DNA from: Seison nebaliae
Taxonomy: Eukaryota; Rotifera; Pararotatoria; Seisonacea; Seisonidae
Length of the DNA: 20,098 nucleotides
Reading direction: 5' to 3'
Assembly (NCBI GenBank): GCA_023231475.1
Contig: JALJEE010002368.1
Coordinates: 1-20,098 of the forward strand
Below, one piece after another: positions 9,085 to 19,219 of this stretch. The notes below the pieces were generated by a model, which worked only from the letters and a program-made list of their open reading frames with translations, made no database searches and was not told where the DNA came from. Every line of letters starts with the position of its first letter. The first letter of the stretch is position 1. The translations under genes were made by a program, and so were the position numbers.

Positions 9085-11102
9085 TTATGTTTTCACAACA
9101 TCTCCATTTTCGGTCATTAAACCGTCCATTTCTGTTCCGTTTCTCATTTCGTCTTTCTTTCTCATTGGAGTATCTTTCATACATCTCCCACAACAGAAAT
9201 ACCATCCTTTATTCGCCAAAATCACACCATCTTCGATGGTTTGTGGTAATGGTTCTCCTAACGTTTCTGGTAACATCAGACTCATGATTCCTGCTGATAA
9301 TCCGAACGCTCCAAAAATGATGAGAGGTAACGGAGCCCAAACTTTCTCTCCTAAAATTACGAATTGTGGTGCCAACATGGAACCAATTCGTGCCATCATC
9401 GAACAAAGTCCCATAGCAGAATTCCTCACATGTGTTGGGAATAATTCACTTGAATAAAGATAAATAATTCCATAAGAAGATGATGCTGCAAATTTCCCGA
9501 TCATTGCACAAACAATTACGGCAATGTTGTTGTTGAAGAAGATGGTTGACATGCAGGAAACACCAGCCAACATCAGGAATGCACTTAATAGACGTTTTCG
9601 ACCTAATCGATCAAGTAGAACATGTGTTATAGATAAAGAAATGATTTCCATGATGGCACTGATGGTAAAATTCAAATAAATATTTCCTGCCAAATTCCTG
9701 ACATTTAATCCCAAACCATAAAATAACATATTGTTGACAATCCTAAATAGAAAAAAAGTATTTTATCGTTATAATAATAATAGAAAAAAAATTATTCTAA
9801 CCAATTCCAAAAAAGATTAATTGTGACTAATCTCAATGATGGTTGTTTCATTAATTGAATGATATCATTACTCAGACTACTTTCCTTTTTAGTTCTCTTC
9901 AATTTGGGTTGACCACCTTCTTCGTCAAATAATATTTGAATTTCTCCTTTACCATCTCCACCATTCTTGAGACTCTCAGTGGAAACTTGTCCAAATTCAT
10001 GACGAACAACTTTAGTCCAATTGTATTCATTCCATGGTCTATTATTCGATTTGGCTATTCGTTTCATTATCTTTTTCGCTTCGTCATCTTTCCCACTACT
10101 CAATAGCCAACGAGGAGATTCGGGTAATACCCAATAATAACTGAGGAAAGGAACAACCACTAAACTGGTAGCCCAGCCCAACGTTCTCCAATCCCGAATG
10201 AAATAAGCCAATAAAACAAGTACCAATTGTCCAATAGCGAAAAAATATTCCACAATGATTCCTGCATGAGTTCTCGCTTGTATTCCTACGATTTCCATTC
10301 CTAAAATGAAACCAGAAACTGAAATGCCTCGAGTAGATACAGCGAGTACCACACGAGAAATGACGAATAGAAGATAAGACGGCCAAAATCCGAAGAGTTT
10401 CTGAGGGAAGAATGTACATCCCAAACTGGCAATTAACATCAGAATGAAACTGAGAAGCATAACAGGGCGTCGTCCCCATTTGTCGGAGAGAACGCCGAGA
10501 ATAAACGATCCGATAAGAATGCCAAAAAAATAAGCAGTTTGGGCAGATGATTTGAATGTTAAACGATCACAAACTAAATCCCATTCTTCAGTCAATGTAC
10601 TTGTGAATGTTGAGTGATCATAAACCCATTCGTCACATTTATCGTTCGTCGAATTTAGGTCCTTTTCATCAATCATTTTCATATATTCCAATTTCTTCTT
10701 TTCACTTATCATCTTATCATGTAATTGATCATGTAAGGATAAATTGTAGCCATCCATCAACGGCTTAGCTAGATCGATACTCGTCGTTCTTCTTAAGCAA
10801 CTGGACCAAGTGTCGCCTCTTTTTCTCTCGATCGGAATCTCCATAACTGTATCCCAAAAATTCTCATAAGTTGCAATTTCATACGTATCATTCTCATTAA
10901 TTTTGCAACTATTTTAATCAAATTTTAATTCGTTTCAAATTTATTCATGCAAAACTAACCGATGTGGCACTTTACCCGTCATAAAAGTGAAATTGTACAC
11001 GCAAATCGCTGGCAGACAATATGCGACGCATACTAAGAAATATTTGATTTTCTGATATGTGCCGAATGCGCCAATATGTGTAAACAAATCGTCAAATTGC
11101 AT
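9085..11102 (-). CDS. SLC22-family organic cation/anion transporter (MFS)
   Basis: Three exons: 10960-11102, 9802-10908 and 9085-9742, with 51- and 59-nt introns, giving about 635 aa. The start MQFDDLFTHIGAFGTYQ matches the family MxFDDLLxxVGxFGxYQ, so the ATG at 11102 is well supported. TM1 is followed by PHRC and a large extracellular loop ending in CDEWVYD, then TEEWDLVCDR just before TM2. Both MFS loop motifs are present (LSDKWGRRPVM and LDRLGRKRLL), as are PESPRWLL after TM6, FYGLGLNVRNLAGNIYLNF at TM7, the FPTHVRN...ARIGSMLAPQ segment at TM10-11 and LPETLGEPLPQTIED after TM12. This is a plasma-membrane, polyspecific solute carrier of the Orct/OAT type; the substrate cannot be read from sequence. 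It is somewhat longer than the usual ~550 aa because of the first extracellular loop and the central cytoplasmic loop. It is head-to-head with NOL10. Confidence 0.93.
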
Positions 11103-11868
11103 TTATATTTACAATTTGAAAACGAACGAAATTATTCCAAAATAGATGTGACTAGTGAAGAAATTATCCAGAAGAATTTCCCAAAAAGTTTCACTCAATT
11201 CTTTTTTATAAAAAACATTGGCAATCGAACAATGTCAGTCTATGGAAAAGAACATTTCATGATTAACTACGTGAAAATTTTTTTGAAAAAATATGATAAT
11301 TTTTTAGATTTTTTTTTCTTCAAAATTAGGTCTTCAAATTTCTTCTTTTCTCCACTCGTAAAGTTATGTTGGAATAATTGAGTAAAGAGAAAGAACTTTT
11401 TTCTCCTCTTACTTATCACGACCAATATCAAAAACAATAACAAGAAAATGATTGATAACTAATGAGGATGATGATGACATAAATTTAAATTTTTTGTACA
11501 CAATTGTACTCTCGTCCACAATTCATAAACTGTGAATTTTCACTGTTAATTAAACATTCACAGACATGTATATAAGTCATTCTAATTGTTTCGATAAATT
11601 AGCAACGATTATGAGGGTAAATTGGTGGAGACAACATCTCCACGATTACATTCTTCTCAATTACATTTCATTCCAGTTCATTCCATTAAATTAAAGAATC
11701 TATCGATTAATTGAGATAACGTAATCGGATCATTCTTCTCATTTCCAATTCTCTGAATTAATTCGAAGAAGAAAAAGCTAAAAATCTTGGCCTACTAATA
11801 GAAATGAAGTTGAATCTCGTGCTAAATTAAATCGAAGGAAAAGTTTTAGTTACTTCGAATTTTTCAAA
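11103..11868. promoter_or_regulatory. Divergent spacer between SLC22 transporter and NOL10
   Basis: 766 bp between opposite start codons. It should hold both promoters and 5' UTRs. A TATA-like TATATAAG lies at about 11569-11575 on the plus strand, 300 bp before the NOL10 start. An inverted repeat with perfect 8-base arms (CTGTGAAT / ATTCACAG) sits at 11530-11537 and 11556-11563. A 101-codon open frame at 11076-11381 overlaps the transporter start on the opposite strand; it has low-complexity Phe/Lys/Asn composition and no recognisable motif, so it is not called. Confidence 0.45.
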
Positions 11869-14602
11869 ATGTTAATGTCAAAAATCAACGATATCGATAT
11901 TTATGATTTATCATCAGGACGAAATATTATCGATGTTAATGATTTTAATTCCATAAAATTATCCAAATTTTTCCATAAAGTGGTTTGCGGAGAAAAGGAG
12001 AAATAGAAAGAACAAATCGACTAAGGAAGAGATTCAATTGATCCAAGATTTCTCCATGCCAAATCTCAGTCAACAAATCGAATTGACAGAGGATGGTGAG
12101 AGTATCTTTGTGTCTGGAAATTATAAGCCGCGTATCCGTTGTTTCGACACGAAGTCGATGACTCAGAAATTTGAACGTTGTATCGATTCGGATTGTGTCA
12201 AGTTTCAAATTCTTTCCGATAATTATGAGAAAGTTTCTTTTCTCAATCTCACTTAAATGAATAATTTTATTTAGTTCGTTCTATTAGAGAGTGATCGATA
12301 TCTCGAATTTCATACTACTTTAGGAAAACATTATAAACTGAGAATTCCTCGACAAGGAACTGATTTACATTATCAGAAATCAACATCAAATCTCTATGTT
12401 TGCGGTCAAGGGTTAGATTCTTTTCGATAATAATTCTCCTCCAACAATTTTCATTCCATAATAATTTGAATTATTAATATTATTTTATTATCAATATAAA
12501 AAAAAAAATTTCATATCAGTTCTCTAAATAATTGTATTGTAAGTTTCTTCGGATTAATCTGAAATAAGAAGAAATTTTACTAAAAGTTTTTTAAAAGTGT
12601 CCGAACTTTATTATGATATTTTTGAAATTTTTGGGAAAATTGAAATTTTTATGAAAAATATAGTTTTTTCAATATATTTGATTTGATGATAAATTTATTT
12701 ATTTGAAGTGAAGAATTATGGCGATTGAACTTGTCCAAAGGGAAATTTCTTCCACCCATATCAACTGGAATGAAGTTTATTTTATTGATAAGAATTCAAT
12801 AAAAAATTTTAATTTAAAAGGAATTTAAATTGTATTTCTATTAATCCCGATCACGAATTGATAACGTGTGGAAGTGATAATGGAATTGTTGTGTGTATTG
12901 ATGATCGTCAATCGAACCCGATAAATTTATTAGATACTCAAAAACATCTGGAAGTGTCGATGGAGAAAGGCGTCAGTTGTATAAGACATAAAAATGGAAT
13001 GAATTTGTGCGTTGGACTAGACAATGGGAAAGTTCTCTTGTATGACATTCGAATGGAACGTCCGTTACTGATTAAAGATCATCATTATGATATGCCGATT
13101 AAACAATGTCATTATTATACATCGCCAACTGATGAGAAATATGTATTGTCATTAGATGAAAAAATCTTGAGAATTTGGGATGAATCAACAGTTTGTTCAT
13201 CATTTCCTGTTTTTTTCTTTAATTTATTTATTAAGGGAACGAATTTGTGTAATATCGAAAGTGAAGCGAAATTAAACGATTTCCAAATTTATCAGAATTG
13301 TGGACTGATATTTATGGCGAATGATGATGAAAGAATGAAATCGTTTTACATTCCCAAATTGGGAGCAGCACCTTCCTGGTGTTCGTTCGTTGATGATGTT
13401 ATTGATGATTTGGAGAAAGTAGAAGAGAGTATCGGTTATTTTTTCCATATTTACAATTCTCTAATATTTTACTCATTTTTAGTAACGAGTAATTATAAGT
13501 TCGTTACTAGGGAAGATTTGATCGAATTAAATCTTTTACATTTAATCGGAACGGATTTATTACGTGTTTATATGCACGGCTATTTCTTACCTTTACACAT
13601 TTATAAGAAAGTTTAAATTATGAATTAATACAAAATTAATAATTGGAGAATGTTTAGGCATTGAATATTACAAATCCGGTACAATTGGAAAAGATAGAAA
13701 AGGAGAAAATTCAAAAGAAAATCGAAGAGGAAAGAAGAGAACGAGCGAGAATGGATGAAGATGTGGAAATCATTGAAGTGATTCAAGATGCAAACGACCG
13801 AATTAGAGAACAATTAAATGATGTGACGAACATCAATGTAAATAAAGAATATTTCATGGAGAAAATCTATCAAACTGATGTTTCCTCTATATTATATTAT
13901 TATATATTATAATTATTTTTTATTATTCTTTTTAACTTTATAAAGGAGGAAACTATAAATAAATCACAGAGAAGACAATCGACTAGGAGACAACAACGAA
14001 TCGCTGAACAAGTATTGATAGATGATCGTTTCAAAAATTTGTTCAACGACGACGATTTTCAAATCGATGAAGAATGTGAAGCATATCGCTACACTCAACA
14101 TTCGGATAATTACAAACCAAAATATAACGATGTCCATGAATCATCAGATGATGAAGATGATGATAATCGAATGTCATTCCAATTGAAGAATTCAACGAAT
14201 AAAAAGAAGAAAATCGAAACGACGATCGAAGAAGTAGTTGATGATGAAGCAATTGGTGAGAAAAATAAAAAGTTTTCATTTGTACAAAAAATATTTGGAT
14301 TAATGATAAAATATAAAATTTTTTACAAATCTCTCATAAAACTTTTTCAAAACAATTCTAGATTGACAATGAAAGAAAGAATTTTACGGAATGATCGTTC
14401 AAATGATAATGACGGATCAACAGTTGTTAGTGGTGGAATGACAATGACTTTTGAAGGAAGAGATGACACTGCTGAAGGCAAACGATTGAAAATGAATGAG
14501 AAACGATTGGAATATGCGAGGAAACAACATCAGTTAAGAAAAGATGTTCGAAGACCCATATCTCATCGTCAAATAAAGAAAAAAAAATCTATTGGTCATT
14601 AA
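11869..14602 (+). CDS. NOL10: NOL10 (Enp2 family) nucleolar WD40 protein
   Basis: Ten exons: 11869-11934, 11981-12232, 12275-12411, 12709-12774, 12821-13190, 13236-13434, 13483-13610, 13658-13879, 13946-14271 and 14362-14602. All introns are GT-AG and all joins are in frame, giving about 668 aa (human 688). Matches from memory run the whole length: IELIQDFEMP versus IQLIQDFSMP, GTYKPRVRCYDT versus GNYKPRIRCFDT, GKVLLYDIR...LIKDHHYDMPIK, GAAPSWCSFVDD, YKFVTREDL...LLHLIGTDLLRVYMHGYF. The NUC153 motif reads IDDRFKNLFNDDDFQIDEE. An N-terminal WD40 propeller is followed by an acidic/basic coiled tail. Family role: small-subunit processome and 18S rRNA maturation in the nucleolus. Three introns (13191-13235, 13435-13482, 14272-14361) are multiples of three with no in-frame stop; homology supports removing the first two, while the third is less certain. 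Intron 3 (297 nt) is unusually long. Confidence 0.93.
12412..12708 (+). other. Long intron of NOL10
   Basis: 297 nt against 42-90 nt for the other introns of this gene. It joins GQ-G to EELWRLNL, a junction that agrees with the family alignment. The contents are AT-rich with poly-A and poly-T runs. I looked for an intronic box C/D snoRNA: a near C box (TTGATGA, 12683-12689) lies too close to the acceptor and the only CTGA is upstream of it, so none is called. Confidence 0.6.
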
Positions 14603-14636
14603 TGATTTGTTCCATATTAACGTTTCGTTTCTAATT

Positions 14637-17600
14637 TTATAAGTTGTATAAAGAAATTTTGATGAATTTAAAATTTTTGAATTTTCTAAAGAAAATTGTA
14701 ACTTCCATCACTGAACGATAAGTTTCACGACCAACGAGCGATATCGCTTGTTTAATGTCGATTAGACGGATGATTTGTCTTTGAGAATTTTCGATGAATT
14801 CTCCTGCTTCTGGCGATTTCTCCTCATCATTCCAATCGATATTCCAAATGTTCGTCGAACAATTTTTATCTAAACAAAAAATTCTATTCATTTCTATTTT
14901 TTTAAAATTTAACTTTGTTTGTTGTTTTTCGTTATGAAAAACAAAGTTTCTTTGGAAGATAAAAAATTGACTTGTGGTGTAGTTAGTTCTTGATTGAGTG
15001 GAGTTTTGGCATCGAATGAACGAATTCGACTTTCTTCCTCTCGATTTGAAGAAGTTTCACGATTATTATTATTGAGGATATTGGACGTAGCTCGATAGGA
15101 GAGAGAAGAACTTCGAACAAAATCATGAACATTATTATCAGAAATGGAACGACGTTGAGATTGTTTACCATCACGAATTGTTTGATATAATGACGTTGTA
15201 TTACTCGATGATGCATCGTTATCATGACTAATAACTCTCGTTCTCAACAATGTTCCATTAATCAATAATCGTGTTTCGATGAGTGGACCAATGGAACTGA
15301 AAGACAAGACATAAGGACACATGGTGATAACATGGACCGGTGCACCGGTTGTCCACTCCCATTTGAGCATTCGAGTACAAGAGATTTTGGGAGAGACATT
15401 CTTCTTCTTCTCCAATTCATTGATATTGAGACAATTAATTTTATAGATTTCTGAGATTGTATTGTAAGTTAATAATAATTCGAAATCATAAAATATTCCG
15501 TTCATTTTCCGATTTGTCTTCTTATCCGTCTCCACATCATCATCGTCTTCCTCATGATTCTTCAAATCAACTTCATCATTTCTCTTCTGTTCATTCTCTG
15601 TTCGATGATTTTCTTCATCATTTCTTTTTTTTAAATTATTATTATTATTATTATTTTTTTTTTTATTATTTGTGTGATCGATTATTTCAAATTCGACTTG
15701 AGATGTTGTTATAGAATTTTTTTGATCCGATTGTTGTAAATTGGCTTGTTGGAGAAATGATTGAAGATGAGAATCTTCTGGATTATCAGTCGTTTGTGCA
15801 TTCTTGCTATGGAGACTGAATGGATCATTTTGAGTTTCGAACGTTTCGAAACTTTGAAGTTCGTAAAGTATATTAATTTTTGGTAATAATTGTAAGAATT
15901 GTTTATCGATAGCAATATTGATTGTCGATTGTTGCCATGAAGATGATTGTCCTCCACTCAAACGATTTGATTCATTTGAATTATCTTCGATATAAAATTT
16001 CGCATTTTTCGATCCGTAATTCATCATACGTTGCAATCGAACATTTGCAGATTCGAAAATATTTTTTTGCGATTTTTTCGGTGAATCGAAAGGATCTGAA
16101 TCATCATGATTCCTCTTCACGTTATTCATCGTATTGCCAGCGACATTTGTAACGATTCGTGAATGAATGTTATGGACGAGATCGATATTGAAGAACGGTT
16201 GAAAATTATCGACATAAAACATTTCCAATTTCGTCCGATAAAATATACATAACATTCGTCCGGGAATATATCGATGGAAATATGTTGGTGCACCTGTGAA
16301 ATTGGAGGAACGATATACGAACATATCATCCGGTTGTTGCACACATTGATGACCGTTATCATTCAAACGGATAATCAATTCAGAAGTCGATCGAATTCCA
16401 TAAGGAGCGACAACGAACTGAATTCCAATAATTTGTTCTCGAACACAACATTCGGAATATGGAACAAATTTCTGATAAGAATTGATATCATTCGTTATTA
16501 GATTCTTCTCATTATTCAACGAACGATTCCAGACACTTAAAGTTATTTTCTTATTATTCGTCGTCGCCAAAAGTAGAAGTGGATAATCGTTAAGATATTT
16601 GTCGATTTCATTAAATTTCGTTTGATATGACGAATTCGCTATCTTCATACATAACACATCCACCGTATTACTAAATTCAAAATCGGTGATCGTATGACGG
16701 TTTTGATCGAGTTTAAATGGTTTCAATTCAGTCTTACTAAAAGAATCACTTTTATTCTGTAATAGTTCCTTATGTGACAGGAAGATATGTTTCATGTAGA
16801 ATGATGTAAGTAACGATTGTGTTTTCTTCATTTCCAATTTCTTCAACATATCCGTATTCTTCTCCGACATTAACGACAATAAGATGGTTAAAGGAATGAG
16901 ATAAATTTTTCCCGTTTCCGTTTGGATTGCCACGAAACCCAAATCTTCCACTACCGTTATTCTTTTCACTACCAAAGTTCGATCGATGATTTGTTCATGC
17001 ATCCACGGAACGGCTTCATCAATCAAATAAACGCCATTCTCGTTTGTTGCGACCATGAGACAATTGAAACACGAATCACCACAAACTATATCGAAACTAA
17101 AATTATTATGCCACATTTGTGGTGTCCAAATTTCCAAGTCCGTCATTTTCGTCGTCAAATTACTGATCGGTGCTATTCCGTTTTCTATTTCACGAACTTT
17201 CATTTCTTGTCCGAAATTCACCATATCAGTCTGATGTTGATTGTAAATTAAATGATTATCACTCTGAACATTCATTAGTGAAATGTTTTTAAAATAAAAC
17301 AAAAAACTCGTAAATTTGATGATAAGATTTTTGAAGAAATTCCATTGACACGAGCTGATAAAGAAGAGATTCGACGACATTCAAAAATCGATGAACGTAA
17401 TACGGATTTTCTAGCATTTATCACTACACCAGAGAAAATATAGTCATGAAATTGATGGAATTAAAACTAACGTTTCACCATGAGAAAATCTCGAAAATAA
17501 TTATGGTCTGTGAAAATTGGCGGATTTGGAAGACGAGGTCCAACTGCATTCACTCCATTCAACGAGAATATTTTCAATCTTAACAAAGTTTAGTTGAAGA

Positions 17601-19219
17601 AAAGAAATTTAAAAAATCTCAACTTGTACGCATTGAATTTCTTCAAATATTTCACTAGTGCAAAAACATCTGTAAAGAAATATCATTTTCAAAAAATTTT
17701 TATTTTATTATAATTTTATAAAGAAAAAGAACGTTGGACATTCGATTTGAAGTGCGACGGCTGAAATTCGTTATCGTCCTGTGATGAAACTGATTGACGT
17801 TGATCTCGTTCACGCTGAATGACAACGGTTGATGAAACGTCATTTTTATCTTGTAATATAGATAAATTGTATTCCATCAATTCCGCTTCGTCATCGATGG
17901 AATCTTGGAAAACGATCGTCACCAAATCATTTCCAATATGTCGTTTCCTTTCCAGCTGAACACTGGCATGTTGATGATAAGGAAGATAAGTTGAAACGTG
18001 GAACATTGTCTCATGTCCTTCATAAACTGTATAGATACTATGCTTACCGGTATTATCATCTAAAATTGTCATGATATAATTAAAGAAAATTGAAAAGAAA
18101 CTTTTCGTATCTAAACCACCCGCATATCCTTTCCAGTTCTTTAATCGAATCTTATCTCCCAACAATTTCACAAACATCTCAAACTCTTCCGAACCGGCCA
18201 CTAAAAGAATAAGTTAAATGAAATTTTATTTGAATTTCCAAACCGTTACCGAATAATTCACCATCTGTAAATTGACCGTGTTTGGCGTAAACTACTCCAA
18301 ATTTAATTTTACTTGATCGCTATAATCGAATTAGTACAAACGTATTAAATGAGATAATAACCTGATCTTTTTCCAATTGGAATAATTCTTGAACTAAACC
18401 TTTATTCATTACTTCTTTTGGTGTTCGATCGACCACCACATTAAAACAGAACCTTCCAAAATATGGTGACTAAAATTTCAGAATTATTAATTTCCTAACG
18501 ATAATAAAGATTTGATATTGTTGATTTTACGACCTTTATTCAATTCGAAGGCTAAAGTTCGACGAATTATCTTCAAGAATAATTTTAGGTGTCAATTTTG
18601 GGATGTAAATAAAGAAGAAGAACTTTCGGTTGCCATAAAATAATTCTATACATATTATTATTGAAGTGGAGTTTAGGCAGTAGAATGGACAGAATGAAAA
18701 CTTCGCCATTCTTATCTTCTCCAATGTAATTCTTATGGACTAATAAAAGAGAGAATGAAGAAAAGAAATATGAGAGATCCGAACGTTGTCCCATAAAATA
18801 TTTGAAGTACCATCGTTCTTCTTGTTCGGGATTCTCTAAGTAAATCTTTCTCGGTATATGTACCTAGAATGGAAGGTGTTTAATGAGAGAACATGATTTT
18901 AGGAATGCTAACATTCTTCTCATATTGACCATTTTCTAATCGGAACATTCCCATGTTATATGGAATGCTTTCATGATCGAGAGTGTATTGCTGAAATTGA
19001 GGAAATGGGGGAGGAGAATTATAATATGTTATCCATCAATTTGGGGAGAGTAATATGGAAGACTAACAAATTTCAAGTAGCCATAATGATTGCGATTAAT
19101 TGCGTGACTTCTCGGGACATTGAGTGAATCATCTTCTTCTCTTCAACAGAAACAGAGAGATAATCAAATGAGAATTGATACACCAACTGGAAATTATCGA
19201 TGCATATGGGAAAATTCAT
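14637..19219 (-). CDS. GARNL3: GARNL3-like protein: Rap-GAP domain plus citron homology (CNH) domain
   Basis: Exons in coding order: 19182-19219, 19068-19140, 18913-18990, 18785-18863, 18624-18739, 18362-18469, 18244-18319, 18102-18200, 17733-18059, 17624-17669, 17472-17578, 17308-17423, 14914-17263 and 14637-14869. All joins are GT-AG and in frame, about 1280 aa. Matches to remembered human GARNL3 include RNHYG, MFRLENG, LENPEQEERWYFKYFMGQLHKNYIG, KFGVVYAKHGQ, GYAGGLDTKNDNTG, ETMFHVSTYLPY, ERKRHIGNDLVTIVFQ, HVFALVKY, PPIFTDHNYFRDFL and VKLIN. The Asn of RHIGND (17929-17931) is the catalytic 'Asn thumb', so GAP activity on Rap-type GTPases is plausible. The large exon is a CNH beta-propeller with an Asn/Asp/Glu-rich insertion. 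The first exon is the weakest part, the join across 18470-18623 is uncertain, and an alternative last intron (14631-14702) would move the stop to 14589, antisense to the NOL10 end. Confidence 0.87.
15635..15655 (-). repeat. In-frame AAT trinucleotide repeat encoding poly-Asn
   Basis: Seven ATT units on the plus strand read as AAT codons in the GARNL3-like CNH exon, giving seven Asn inside a longer Lys/Asn/Glu/Asp-rich insertion. A poly-T/poly-A run flanks it. Such tracts are commonly length-variable between alleles. Confidence 0.85.

Noticed and set aside
11076-11381. 101-codon plus-strand open frame in the SLC22/NOL10 spacer
   Set aside because: It overlaps the well-supported first exon of the transporter on the other strand, is rich in Phe/Lys/Asn from AT-rich DNA, and shows no motif.
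12558-12708. Box C/D snoRNA in the long NOL10 intron
   Set aside because: The near C box lies downstream of the only CTGA and about 20 bases from the splice acceptor, so the order and spacing are wrong.
17264-17380. Start of a separate CNH-only gene at the long open frame beginning MSSNLFF
   Set aside because: The first part overlaps the exon 17308-17423 in another frame plus a 44-nt intron; splicing joins the CNH exon to the Rap-GAP exons in frame, matching the GARNL3 domain order.
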